NCBI GenBank assembly: GCA_022424905.1
Contig: JAKMGP010000029.1
Coordinates: 20,635 to 84,634 of the forward strand
Direction: 5' to 3'
Source of the DNA: Akkermansiaceae bacterium
Lineage (GTDB): Bacteria; Verrucomicrobiota; Verrucomicrobiia; Verrucomicrobiales; Akkermansiaceae
Length of the DNA: 64,000 nucleotides
In this document: piece by piece, positions 10,445 through 20,731 of the stretch
How positions within the stretch are numbered: position 1 is the stretch's first letter
Layout of the letters: every line of letters begins with the position of its first letter
Translations under genes and position numbers: made by a program
The notes under the pieces: model-generated
The model's database searches: none
What the model was told of the DNA's origin: nothing
Seen by the model: only the letters and a program-made list of their open reading frames with translations

Positions 10445-11995
10445 CTAACGATAAAAGGTGTATTTTTTGGGATCAAAAGCTTCGCGAATCGCCTCCCCCA
10501 CAAAAGTCACAAGAACTAACAAAGAAACAAGGCAAGCAAAAGCCGCACTCACCAACCACGGCGAAGAAAGCGAAGAAAGCCCATCTTTAAGGAGCTTCCC
10601 CCAACTGGCGAGATCAGAAGGAACAAAGCCAAGATAATCGAGAGCCGTGAGAGACAATATTACCCCCGAAATAGAAAACGGAATCAAAGTTACTAAAATA
10701 GCAACCGTATTTGGCATGAGGTGCCTGAACAAAATTCGCGGCACGCCAGCACCTAAAACCTGGCTGGCTGCAATATAATCGCGAGCCTTTTCCTTGAGAG
10801 CCGCTGTTCGCATTAAGTTCGTCATCCCCATCCAACCGAAGACTGCTAGAAGAAGCAGAATAAGATAAAACCCAAGGCGATCTTTATATTGCGGAGGAAC
10901 GCCCAGAGTCACGATGATTACGAGAAACAAAAAAGGAATATTTGCTAACACCTCAATCAACCGTTGGACCACAAGGTCAAACCAGCCTCCAAAATAGCCC
11001 ATCAACAGACCTATAGAAATTCCAATAAAGTAAACAATCGGAATATAAATTAAGGCTGCTTTAAAATTCACTTGAAGCCCTCCGAAAAGATAAGCGAGCA
11101 CATCGTCACCTTGTGAGGTCGTGCCCAGAGGAAACTCCCATTTGGGCTCCGATGGTGGATAGCTGACATCGTATTCCTGATTCTCACTCAACCCCATAAA
11201 GTCTACCAATGTTCCTTCGCCTGTAAACTCCTCCGAACCATCGACCAATTTCCCCCCTGCGTATTTCGCTTGATAAACACGATTCTCATTCTCATCCCAA
11301 CCTTGTACACTTCCTTGTCTGAGACCTTTACGATAGGTAAACCTAAGATGCGGTTTTTCGGGTCGCTCCGAGTCAAAAAGTCGTGTTCCCAAACCCTTAT
11401 AGTCATTCTCCGAAGGATTAATCGGCCTACCTAGGGCTTTGATGATGTCACCAGTCGGAGCATAGGGTCGGAGTGGGAGAAACACGTTGTAATCCTCCTT
11501 CTTTTTCAACTCACGATAATCTGGCTCCAAATCAGCCTTTCCTCCTTCAATAATACCGAAGTCTTTGTTCTTTTCGAGCTTGGTTGTAAATGCCGGAAAG
11601 GTCCATGACCCGTTATATTCAACAGCAAGAGCCTCCTTTCCCACCACGACCTGATCGAGAGCAGCGAAACCAGCTAAACCTATTAGAATCAAGAAAGAAT
11701 AGTAGCCACGCTTAATGGCTTTGAATCGTTGAATTTTACGGATCGTAACAGGATTAGGCGGACCACTCTTGATCTTAGAAATGACCAACCAAACGCCAAA
11801 AAGAAGTAACACGGTTGCCGTCACATCACCGGCATTTTCAATGAGAAACTTCAGCGGCTGAAACAAAACCAGTTCACCTGCTGTTCTGCTCAGATTATAC
11901 CCCCAACTAATTGTAGGCAACATTAGGCCTAATTGCTCGGCCACAAAGCTAACAACAGCCACAAGCATGAGTGAGATTCCGATCAAGAGCTTCAT
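10445..11995 (-). CDS. peptide ABC transporter permease (YejE/OppC-like) with large periplasmic insertion
   Basis: FPLGTTSQGDDVLAYLFGG and permease loop ASQVLGAGVPRILFRHLMPN; about 200 aa extra between N-terminal TMs and the core. Confidence 0.85.
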   Translation of the reverse strand: MKLLIGISLMLVAVVSFVAEQLGLMLPTISWGYNLSRTAGELVLFQPLKFLIENAGDVTATVLLLFGVWLVISKIKSGPPNPVTIRKIQRFKAIKRGYYSFLILIGLAGFAALDQVVVGKEALAVEYNGSWTFPAFTTKLEKNKDFGIIEGGKADLEPDYRELKKKEDYNVFLPLRPYAPTGDIIKALGRPINPSENDYKGLGTRLFDSERPEKPHLRFTYRKGLRQGSVQGWDENENRVYQAKYAGGKLVDGSEEFTGEGTLVDFMGLSENQEYDVSYPPSEPKWEFPLGTTSQGDDVLAYLFGGLQVNFKAALIYIPIVYFIGISIGLLMGYFGGWFDLVVQRLIEVLANIPFLFLVIIVTLGVPPQYKDRLGFYLILLLLAVFGWMGMTNLMRTAALKEKARDYIAASQVLGAGVPRILFRHLMPNTVAILVTLIPFSISGVILSLTALDYLGFVPSDLASWGKLLKDGLSSLSSPWLVSAAFACLVSLLVLVTFVGEAIREAFDPKKYTFYR

Positions 11996-11999
11996 GGCT

Positions 12000-13388
12000 T
12001 TAGTGAAATTTTACACGGGGATCTACGAAAGCGACTATCACATCCGAGAGAATATTCCCCATAACCATGAGAAATGAGGCTACAGTCAGCGTTCCCATAA
12101 TCAGCATCTGATCAGGCGCAGTGATCGCTCGGAATTGAAGGAGACCGAAACCTTGAATATCAAAGACCGTCTCAATAAGTAGACTTCCCGTCACAATCAG
12201 AGTGATTAACTGTCCAAGACTAGAAGCAATCGGGATAAAGGAATTTCGAAAGGCATGATTAAAAACAGCTCGATTAAATCCAACCCCCTTGGCAACCGCA
12301 GTGCGAACGTAGTCAGCAGCAAGATTATCCATCAGGTTGTTCTTCATCATCATTGTCATCCAAGCAAAAGCACCCACTAGGTAGCTCACTAATGGCAACA
12401 CCGAGTGCCATGCCAGATCCTTAATTTTCCCAAACGCATTCATCGAATCAAAATTCTCCGAAGTGAGCCCAATCATTGGAAAGATGGGCTTGACCGCGCC
12501 AAAATAAACAAGCGCCAGCGCACCGAGAGCAAATCCAGGAATTGCATACCCCAAAAAAATCAATATCGAACTTACGTTGTCGATTGGAGTACGATGTTTA
12601 ATTGCCTTTAAGATCCCTAAGGGAAGGCAAATGCCGTAGCTGAAAATTGAAGTTAAAATACCAAAATAAAGTGCAACCGGCATCCGCGAGATTATTAAAT
12701 CGCTCACTGGCTCCCCAAATACCGAAGATCGACCAAAGTCTCCTTGAAGAAGGCCAGATATACGGGACTTATAGATGACCGCACGAGGGACATAGTTATC
12801 TACTGTTTTGTTGGTCGTTCCCTTTTCCCGCTTCAAATGAGCATTAAAACGGAATTGAGCTGGCTCATAACGAACTTCCCAACCCTCATCTGCAATTGCT
12901 TGCCAATCCGCCATTGGCTTACGTCGGTCTGCAAAGCGAGCCCATTCAATTTTGTCGTCTTTTCGTTGAACTACCACTGGTCGTCCCGTTCCGGCCAAAC
13001 TAATCAAGACCTGTTTTTCCGGGTCTGCCACATAATTGGTTCCAATCGTCTCCTCACTTACCTTTGATCCCTGGGTAGCAGGCTTAAAGTCAGCCTCGCT
13101 ATGCAATCGCTCCCTCGGCCAGACCCCCAACCAGGTCAGATAAGCCAAGGGAGTCGGCTTATCCCATAAAAACTCGCGTTCAAATTCCTCAATCTGCTCT
13201 TCGGTCAATGCTCCACCGCCACCTTTTCCACTCCCCCCGCCACCATCAGTGGTTCCGGCAGCGGCAGCTTGCAACTCCTTCGCCAAAGGACTTCCAGGCA
13301 TCACTCGTGTGATTGCAAAAACAAGGAAAGTAACCCCTAGCACGGTCAACGGGACCAGTAGCAATCGACGGAGGAAATAGACTTTCAT
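12000..13388 (-). CDS. peptide ABC transporter permease (YejB/OppB-like) with large insertion
   Basis: MKVYFLRRLLLVPLTVLGVTFLVFAITRVMPGSPL and DYVRTAVAKGVGFNRAVFNHAFRN; start MKV at 13388 preferred over the longer ORF start at 13415. Confidence 0.85.
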   Translation of the reverse strand: MKVYFLRRLLLVPLTVLGVTFLVFAITRVMPGSPLAKELQAAAAGTTDGGGGSGKGGGGALTEEQIEEFEREFLWDKPTPLAYLTWLGVWPRERLHSEADFKPATQGSKVSEETIGTNYVADPEKQVLISLAGTGRPVVVQRKDDKIEWARFADRRKPMADWQAIADEGWEVRYEPAQFRFNAHLKREKGTTNKTVDNYVPRAVIYKSRISGLLQGDFGRSSVFGEPVSDLIISRMPVALYFGILTSIFSYGICLPLGILKAIKHRTPIDNVSSILIFLGYAIPGFALGALALVYFGAVKPIFPMIGLTSENFDSMNAFGKIKDLAWHSVLPLVSYLVGAFAWMTMMMKNNLMDNLAADYVRTAVAKGVGFNRAVFNHAFRNSFIPIASSLGQLITLIVTGSLLIETVFDIQGFGLLQFRAITAPDQMLIMGTLTVASFLMVMGNILSDVIVAFVDPRVKFH

Positions 13389-13394
13389 TATGGC

Positions 13395-13414
13395 TGAGTC
13401 AGCGAATTGACTCA
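13395..13414. promoter_or_regulatory. perfect inverted repeat TGAGTCA-N6-TGACTCA in the divergent ABC promoter region
   Basis: TGAGTCAgcgaatTGACTCA, 7-bp arms, lies just upstream of the preferred yejB-like start. Confidence 0.4.
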
Positions 13415-13503
13415 CAGGGTTTTCCTTCTTTTCGACCGCTCATGTCAAACCAAAGTCTCTCAATATAAAAATTCATTCCCTTTTTAGCAAATTTGTCCAG
13501 TGT

Positions 13504-15531
13504 TTGACCGTGTTTCGAAATGCTATTATCACCATCCTTACCTGCCTGACTTTCGTGTCATGTGAGCGCAGATCGGACGTGCAAATCGCGAACGAGGAAA
13601 ATATCCTTATCGTTGGGAACAGCGGAGAACCGAAAGGCTTAGATCCTCACCTTGTTTCCGGAGTTTTAGAATCAAACATTATCCGGGCGCTCTTTGAAGG
13701 ATTGTGCGTGGAAGACCCCGATAAAGATAGCTCCTCGCTTCCAGGGGTTGCTAAAAACTGGACTCCCAACGAAGACTCAACCGAATGGATCTTTGAACTT
13801 AATCCAGAGGCTAAATGGTCTGATGGAATTCCAGTAACCGCAAACGATTTTGTCTTTTCCTATCGCCGCCTTCTCTCACCAGATCCGGATTGGCCCGCCG
13901 AGTATGCCGAAATGCTCTACTTCCTCAAAAACGGTGAGGCCTACCACCGCAGTCATTTTGGAAAGATTCTTTGCGGTAACGATCCTGACTTCCCCGTCAA
14001 ATGGCAAATTCTAAAGGAAAGTAATTTTAAAGGTGACCCAAAACTTAAACTTTCGAACTTCGCCGGCAAAACCTTCTCAGAGCTTGATGAACGGGATCTC
14101 AAGAAATTCGCCTCATATCTCAGCAGGGGGCAAAAAGTTGACCTAACCAAGCTCTCCGCCACTAAAGTGGAGACCGAAAAGTTAACGGAAGTCGAAAAGC
14201 GCATCTTCTTCAATTCGAAAGGAATCGACAAACTAAACAAAAGCGATCTCACGTCACTCAAGCAAAACACAAGCCTTATCAATTGGGCGAATCAGGTTCC
14301 CGAGGAAGTCCGGCAACTGGTCCTAGACCGCATCATTGCGCACCACGAGGCCGGGAAACCAAATCTTTGGGAAAAGGCAGAGGTCGGTGTCGCTGCGATT
14401 GATGACTTTACGCTGAAAATCAATCTTCGTGGGCCTATCCCATTTCTCCCAGAAATCACCAAGCACTATACTTGGTATCCGGTTCCTAAACATGTGATCC
14501 TGAAACATGGAAAAATGAACACTGCCTACCAGTCCCCTTGGACAAGTGTTGAAAATATCGTTTCGAACGGGGCATTTAAGCTGAAAACTTGGAGAACTAA
14601 CCATTTCTTAGAGGTTGAACGAAATAATCAATATTGGGATAGAGACAACGTCCATCTTGATGGCGTTCGTTATCTTCCAATCAAGAACTACTACACCGAA
14701 ACAAGAATGTTTGGTGACGAGCAACTTCACCTCACTTATACAGTTCCCTCAGAGCTAATCCCGATGGCAAAGGAGAAATATCCTGCTCAACTTCGTCAGG
14801 AACCCTACGTCGGTGTCCGCTTTCTCCGAGTCAACAATCGCAAGGAACCACTCAACGACCCAAAGGTCCGCAGGGCCTTCGCCCTTTCAATTGATCAAAA
14901 ATCAATTTGTGAAGAAATTTTGCAGGGCGGCCAAACCCCAGCCTCAGGAATCGTCCCACCGTTCGGCAACTATAAACCACCCGGCGTGATTCATTTTGAT
15001 CCCGAAAAAGCCAAAAATCTACTCGCCGAATCGGGATACGAATCAACTTCCTCTTTTCCAGAAATCAGCCTCTTAACTACCAATTCAGATTCAGGACTCC
15101 GAGAAGCCGAAGCTCTCCAAGCAATGTGGCAAAAGCATCTTGGCATCAAAGTGCGTATCATGCAGCGGGAATGGACCACTTACCTTCAAAAACAATATGA
15201 TGCCGACTATGATATTTGTGTTGCAGGCTGGATCGGCGATTATTTAGACCCCACTACTTTTCTTGAAATGTGGATTACCGATGGAGGCAACAATAACACC
15301 GGTTGGGGGTCCACCGAATTTGAAGATCTTTTAAACAAAGCCGAAAACACAACAGATGTTGCGACAAGAATGGAGATTCTTTCGCAAGCCGAGCAGACAA
15401 TATTAAACGACACGCCTGTCCTTCCAATTTACTGGTATACCACCAACTACTTGATTCGCCCCGAAGTGAAGGGTTGGAACCCCCTGCTCCTAAACAATCA
15501 TCCTTTCAAGTCGGTTAAAATCGAAAAATAG
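13504..15531 (+). CDS. oligopeptide ABC transporter substrate-binding protein (OppA-like lipoprotein)
   Basis: Lipobox CLTFVSCER; GNSGEPKGLDPHLVSGV, SDGIPVTANDFVFSYRRLLSP. TTG, GTG or ATG start near 13504-13519 uncertain. Confidence 0.9.
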   Translation: MTVFRNAIITILTCLTFVSCERRSDVQIANEENILIVGNSGEPKGLDPHLVSGVLESNIIRALFEGLCVEDPDKDSSSLPGVAKNWTPNEDSTEWIFELNPEAKWSDGIPVTANDFVFSYRRLLSPDPDWPAEYAEMLYFLKNGEAYHRSHFGKILCGNDPDFPVKWQILKESNFKGDPKLKLSNFAGKTFSELDERDLKKFASYLSRGQKVDLTKLSATKVETEKLTEVEKRIFFNSKGIDKLNKSDLTSLKQNTSLINWANQVPEEVRQLVLDRIIAHHEAGKPNLWEKAEVGVAAIDDFTLKINLRGPIPFLPEITKHYTWYPVPKHVILKHGKMNTAYQSPWTSVENIVSNGAFKLKTWRTNHFLEVERNNQYWDRDNVHLDGVRYLPIKNYYTETRMFGDEQLHLTYTVPSELIPMAKEKYPAQLRQEPYVGVRFLRVNNRKEPLNDPKVRRAFALSIDQKSICEEILQGGQTPASGIVPPFGNYKPPGVIHFDPEKAKNLLAESGYESTSSFPEISLLTTNSDSGLREAEALQAMWQKHLGIKVRIMQREWTTYLQKQYDADYDICVAGWIGDYLDPTTFLEMWITDGGNNNTGWGSTEFEDLLNKAENTTDVATRMEILSQAEQTILNDTPVLPIYWYTTNYLIRPEVKGWNPLLLNNHPFKSVKIEK

Positions 15532-15543
15532 CCTCTTCTTACA

Positions 15544-16464
15544 ATGCTCAAAACCATTTTCTCACGAGTGACTCAGACCATTGTCGTGGTCTTTCTCTTA
15601 GTCACTTTTGTTTTCTTCGCGGTTCGTGCGATTCCGGGAAACCCATTCGCAAGTGAAAAAGCTCTCGCCCCGGAGGAGCAAGCGGCGCTTGAACGACAAT
15701 ATGGTCTCGATAAACCGATCAGCATTCAGTATTTCAACTACTGGAAAAATATCCTCACCGAAGGTGACTTTGGATATTCTCTGGCAATGAAAGGCCGAAA
15801 GGTCTCTACCATTATTTCCGAATCGTTTCCTGTTTCACTCAAGCTTGGTGTTCTCTCATTAATTCTCGGAATGGGTCTAGGAATACCGCTCGGAATTCTC
15901 GCCGCTCTTTTCCATAACAGATGGCAGGACTATGCTGCCATGGTCATCGCAATGGCAGGAATTTGTATCGTAGCCTTCGTTCTTGGCCCCATTTTTCAAC
16001 TCTCGATTGCGCGCCCTCTATCCGTCCTTAATGTCGCGGGTTGGAGCAGACCAGCTGACATTATCTTACCCTCCGTAACCCTCTGCTTTGGAGTAGCTGC
16101 TTACCTTGCTCGCCTCACCCGGGGCGGAATGCTTGATGTCCTCTCTCAGGACTACATTCGGACAGCTCGCGCCAAAGGTGTCCCAACCCTTCAGATCATC
16201 ACCAAACACGCCCTAAGACCGGCGCTTATGCCTGCTGTCACTTTCCTTGGACCGGCCTTCGCAGGAATTATCACCGGCTCATTCGTTGTTGAAAATATTT
16301 TCCTCGTCCCCGGAATGGGCAAACACTTCGTCCTCGGAATCACCTCCAACGATTACAACCTCGTCCTCGGACTAGTTCTCTTCTACGGAATCCTGATGGG
16401 GATCGCTAATTTACTCTCTGATCTCGCTCTCATCTTCATGGATCCAAAACTTCGCAATTCCTAA
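15544..16464 (+). CDS. oligopeptide ABC transporter permease OppB type
   Basis: FFAVRAIPGNPF, DYIRTARAKGVPTLQIITKHALRPALMP. Confidence 0.92.
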   Translation: MLKTIFSRVTQTIVVVFLLVTFVFFAVRAIPGNPFASEKALAPEEQAALERQYGLDKPISIQYFNYWKNILTEGDFGYSLAMKGRKVSTIISESFPVSLKLGVLSLILGMGLGIPLGILAALFHNRWQDYAAMVIAMAGICIVAFVLGPIFQLSIARPLSVLNVAGWSRPADIILPSVTLCFGVAAYLARLTRGGMLDVLSQDYIRTARAKGVPTLQIITKHALRPALMPAVTFLGPAFAGIITGSFVVENIFLVPGMGKHFVLGITSNDYNLVLGLVLFYGILMGIANLLSDLALIFMDPKLRNS

Positions 16465-17447
16465 TGGCCATGACTTCACTTGCCCAAAACATTAAAGGAG
16501 AAACTTTGGCGACCGAAAAAGGGACCAGCTTATGGGCCGACGCCTATATTCGCCTCAAGAAAAACAAGCTAGCGATGCTTGGCGGCATTGTCGTTATCCT
16601 AATTCTTATCCTTTGCTTCATTATTGCGCCCATTCTTGCCGCTTCTGGCATGAATGCCAATGAACAGGATCTCACCAACCGCTTTGCTGGAGTTGGCGAA
16701 AAAGGAGTCCTAGGCACTGACCAACTCGGCCGGGACCTTTTCATGCGCGTCTTGGAAGGTGGCCAAATTTCTCTTCTCGTCGCAATTATGGCCACCTGCA
16801 TGACCGTCACCATTGGTGTCATTTATGGAGGAATTGCTGGCTACGTCGGAGGAACGCTTGGCAACACAATGATGCGTATCGTCGACGGGCTTCTAGCAAT
16901 GCCCTTCCTGATTATCGTCATCCTTTTCCGCGAGATTATCACACCATATATTGACACTCTGGCGAAATTCCTCATTGATGATTGGGGATGGAACGACAAC
17001 ACCGTTCTCCGATTTGCAAACCTCATCCCGCTTACCATTGCTATTGCTGGATTTGGTTGGCTCTCTATGGGGCGTATCGTACGCTCCGCTGCCGCATCCC
17101 TTTCAAAACAAGAATTTGTTGAAGCGGCCCGCTCCCTTGGAATCAGTCATCGCCGAATTCTTTTCCGCCATATTCTCCCCAACATGCTAGGCCCTGTAAT
17201 AATTTATGCCACCCTGACCATTCCCAGCTTCATTCTTTACGAGGCAACTTTAAGTTACATCGGCCTTGGAATCGAACCACCCAATTCATCTTGGGGAAAA
17301 TTAATTCAAGAAGGAGCAAACTACCTTGAAACGAACCTCACTGTTCTTGCCGTTCCAGCTATCATGTTCTCACTGACCCTCTTCGCTTTCAACTTTCTTG
17401 GTGACGGACTTCGTGACGCTCTTGATCCCAAAGCCTCTAAAGACTAA
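16464..17447 (+). CDS. oligopeptide ABC transporter permease OppC type
   Basis: LGTDQLGRDLFMRVLEGGQISL, EAARSLGISHRRILFRHILPNMLGP. Confidence 0.92.
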   Translation: MAMTSLAQNIKGETLATEKGTSLWADAYIRLKKNKLAMLGGIVVILILILCFIIAPILAASGMNANEQDLTNRFAGVGEKGVLGTDQLGRDLFMRVLEGGQISLLVAIMATCMTVTIGVIYGGIAGYVGGTLGNTMMRIVDGLLAMPFLIIVILFREIITPYIDTLAKFLIDDWGWNDNTVLRFANLIPLTIAIAGFGWLSMGRIVRSAAASLSKQEFVEAARSLGISHRRILFRHILPNMLGPVIIYATLTIPSFILYEATLSYIGLGIEPPNSSWGKLIQEGANYLETNLTVLAVPAIMFSLTLFAFNFLGDGLRDALDPKASKD

Positions 17448-17608
17448 AGCTCACGCAAAGGGGGGTATTCTCCAAGCATCGGCCATCCCCTTCCGGCCCT
17501 TGCACCTTAACCAATTTAGAAAATTGGCTCTCTCCTTAAAAAAAGTGAAATCAAAAAACTCCTTTTTCTTTCTCAAGGCCGCCTGATTTTGCCAGAATTC
17601 CCACAGCA

Positions 17609-18592
17609 ATGGATCCACAAGAGCTTCAAAACAAAATCTCCGACTCTAGTTCATGGGTCGGGGCAATGCGCAGTGAGATGGGCCGCGTTCTCGTCGGGCA
17701 GACAAACCTAGTCAACAAACTTCTCATTGGACTTCTAAGCAATGGACACATTCTGCTCGAAGGTGTCCCCGGCTTGGCCAAAACTTTAGCCGTAAAAGCT
17801 CTTGCTGGCTCTCTTAGAGCGGAGTTCGCCCGTATCCAGTTTACACCAGACCTCCTCCCTGCCGACCTTCTCGGCACCATGATCTATCACCCGGACCAAA
17901 AGACTTTTGCTCCGAAGCTTGGCCCAATCTTCGCTAATCTTATTTTGGCCGACGAGATCAACCGTGCCCCAGCAAAGGTTCAATCAGCCTTGCTCGAAGC
18001 GATGCAAGAACGACAAGTTACGATCGGAGACCAATCTTATGACCTCCCCAGTCCCTTTTTAGTTCTCGCCACACAGAATCCAATCGATCAAGAAGGAACG
18101 TACTCCCTTCCCGAAGCTCAGCTCGACCGCTTCCTTCTAAAAATCACCGTCGATTATCCAAGTCGGGAGGAAGAACTCGAAATCTTGGATCGAATGTCTT
18201 CTTCCGATGCGAACGAAGAAACTAGCGCAGTCACTACAACTGAGACAATCGCCGAAAACCGAAAACTCATTGATCAAATTTATATCGATTCAGCCGTGCG
18301 AGGCTACATTGTCGACCTTGTTCAAGCCACCAGGACTCCCGGGAACTATGAAAGTTCACTTAAGAATCTAATTATGGCGGGAGCTTCACCACGGGCCACT
18401 ATTAACTTCGCTCGAGCCGCCCGCGCAAATGCCTTCCTCCAAGGTCGAGCGTTTGTCACCCCAGGCGACATAAAAGAACTTGCGCCAGAGATCCTTCGAC
18501 ATCGCATCCTACTTTCCTATGAGGCCGAAGCTGAAAATGTTACGACTGATCAGATAGTCGAACGTCTCATGAGTCGCGTTCCAGTCCCTTAA
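17609..18592 (+). CDS. MoxR-family AAA+ ATPase
   Basis: LEGVPGLAKT, DEINRAPAKVQSALLEAMQE, ATQNPIDQEGTYSLPEAQLDRFL. Confidence 0.93.
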   Translation: MDPQELQNKISDSSSWVGAMRSEMGRVLVGQTNLVNKLLIGLLSNGHILLEGVPGLAKTLAVKALAGSLRAEFARIQFTPDLLPADLLGTMIYHPDQKTFAPKLGPIFANLILADEINRAPAKVQSALLEAMQERQVTIGDQSYDLPSPFLVLATQNPIDQEGTYSLPEAQLDRFLLKITVDYPSREEELEILDRMSSSDANEETSAVTTTETIAENRKLIDQIYIDSAVRGYIVDLVQATRTPGNYESSLKNLIMAGASPRATINFARAARANAFLQGRAFVTPGDIKELAPEILRHRILLSYEAEAENVTTDQIVERLMSRVPVP

Positions 18593-18607
18593 CTTCAGGA
18601 CGATAAA

Positions 18608-19171
18608 TTAAAGATTTAGGAAATTTTGGAGAATCTGTTTACCAGAATCTGTCAGAATGGACTCTGGATGAAATTGCACTCCATGAACATTTAATTCCTT
18701 GTGCTTTAGCCCCATAATAATTCCGTCTTCAGTCCAAGCCGTGACCTCAAGACAATCAGGAAGACTTTCCTTCTTAACAATTAGGGAGTGATACCGTGTT
18801 GCTTCGAAAGGATTAGCCAGGCCTTTGAAAACACTATCGCCGTCATGATAAATCATAGAAGTCTTACCATGCATCAGCTCTTTGGCGCGAACCACTTCAC
18901 CACCATAAACTTGGCCGATAGACTGATGACCAAGACACACACCAAAAATCGGTATTTCTCCGCCGAAAGACTTAATCACCTCACATGAGATTCCAGCCTC
19001 ATTTGGAGTGCAGGGGCCCGGTGAAACGCAAATTCGGGTCGGTCTCAAATCGCGCAACTCTTCTACACTCACAACATCATTCCTAAGAACTTTCAGCTCT
19101 ACACCTAATTCTCCGAAATACTGGACAAGATTGTATGTGAACGAATCATAGTTATCAATTACGACTAACAT
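18608..19171 (-). CDS. trpG: anthranilate/aminodeoxychorismate synthase component II
   Basis: [45 protein letters not shown]. Confidence 0.93.
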   Translation of the reverse strand: MLVVIDNYDSFTYNLVQYFGELGVELKVLRNDVVSVEELRDLRPTRICVSPGPCTPNEAGISCEVIKSFGGEIPIFGVCLGHQSIGQVYGGEVVRAKELMHGKTSMIYHDGDSVFKGLANPFEATRYHSLIVKKESLPDCLEVTAWTEDGIIMGLKHKELNVHGVQFHPESILTDSGKQILQNFLNL

Positions 19172-19183
19172 AACAAAAAAAGA

Positions 19184-20686
19184 TCAAGGTTTGATGAGAG
19201 TTTTAGCAAGTTCAACAGCCCGCATCATGGCCGCAGCTTTATTCACTGTCTCATTATATTCATAGGTAGGATCGCTATCCGCGACCACTCCTGCTCCAGC
19301 TTGGATATAGACCTTATCATCTTTCAAAACACAAGTTCGCAGAGCGATACAGGAGTCATGATTCCCATCCCATCCGAAATAACCAACTGCGCCAGAGTAA
19401 GTCCCACGTTTGTTTTTTTCAAGCGAGTTGATGATCTGCATTGCCCTGATTTTTGGGGCCCCACTTACGGTTCCAGCGGGGAAGGTGCTTCGTAAAACAT
19501 CATATGATGAATGCTCTGGAGATAGTCGACCACTAACATTCGAGACGATATGCATCACATGACTGTAACGCTCGACAATCATCTGATCATCGACTCTCAC
19601 TGTGCCAGTTTCGGATATTCGACCGACATCATTACGAGCAAGATCAATCAACATGACATGCTCCGCACACTCTTTTTCGTCGGCCAAAAGATCATCAGCC
19701 AAGGCATCATCCTCTTCGGGAGTTTTACCCCTCCATCGAGTCCCTGCTATGGGGCGAATATCGATACGACCATCAACTGACCGAACGTGAACCTCCGGAG
19801 AACTTCCAACTAAGGAAAACTCTGGTGTCTCATACACGAACATATACGGAGAGGGATTAATGTGCCGAAGCGCTCGATATAAATCGATATTACAACCCTC
19901 GAAATCTGCCTCAAAACGCTGACTTAGCACGACCTGAAAGGCATCTCCAGCTGCAATGTAATCCTTTGCCTTGAGAACCATCTCTTCATACTCAGTCTGA
20001 GTCGTATTACTGCGTGGAGCAGGCGCCTTGACATCGGCCAAACCATTGAGCGGAGAGACATGAAGAGGCCGATCCAACATTCCAATCACCGCTCCAATCC
20101 TACCAACGGCGAGTGCATAAGCCTCATCAGGCGAGGACGCTTCATCAAGCATCGCGTTTGCCACAACTAGAAGTCGGCGCAACTTATGATCAAAAACAAC
20201 GAGAGTATCAGCTAGGAAGAAAATGGACTCTGGGAGTTTCAGATCATCCTCGGGGCATTTGGAAATTGTCGGCTCAAATTGCTGGGCTGCATCGTAACCA
20301 ACATACCCAACCGCGCCTCCAAAGAATGGCGGAGCGTCACCGTGGGTTACCGGTTTGTAACCGGCCATTAATCGCTGAACTTCATCAAGCACGTCTCCCT
20401 CACGATTTCTTGTTTCGACGTCCCCTCCTCTCTCGATAGTGACCTCATTACCGCGCGATGTGAAAATCCAACGCGGTTGACTTCCCACAATGGACCATCG
20501 ACCACTCGCATCGGTGCTTTCGGCGCTCTCAAAGAGAAAGGCATTCTTGCCATCACGAAGCTTTAAAAAGGCAGAGACCGGGGTCTCAAAGTCGGCAGCA
20601 AGCTGAGCATAAACAGGCACGACATTTCCAGCCTGCGCTAACTCAACAAACTCCTCGGCACTGGGCTTGACTGGAACCTGATTCAC
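19184..20686 (-). CDS. trpE: anthranilate synthase component I
   Basis: VGSSPEVHVR, PIAGTRWRGKTPEEDDALADDLLADEKECAEHVMLIDLARNDVGR. Confidence 0.93.
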   Translation of the reverse strand: MNQVPVKPSAEEFVELAQAGNVVPVYAQLAADFETPVSAFLKLRDGKNAFLFESAESTDASGRWSIVGSQPRWIFTSRGNEVTIERGGDVETRNREGDVLDEVQRLMAGYKPVTHGDAPPFFGGAVGYVGYDAAQQFEPTISKCPEDDLKLPESIFFLADTLVVFDHKLRRLLVVANAMLDEASSPDEAYALAVGRIGAVIGMLDRPLHVSPLNGLADVKAPAPRSNTTQTEYEEMVLKAKDYIAAGDAFQVVLSQRFEADFEGCNIDLYRALRHINPSPYMFVYETPEFSLVGSSPEVHVRSVDGRIDIRPIAGTRWRGKTPEEDDALADDLLADEKECAEHVMLIDLARNDVGRISETGTVRVDDQMIVERYSHVMHIVSNVSGRLSPEHSSYDVLRSTFPAGTVSGAPKIRAMQIINSLEKNKRGTYSGAVGYFGWDGNHDSCIALRTCVLKDDKVYIQAGAGVVADSDPTYEYNETVNKAAAMMRAVELAKTLIKP

Positions 20687-20731
20687 GCGGGCGCTAGTCT
20701 GGCAACGATACCACGAAGAGCAACGTGAAAT

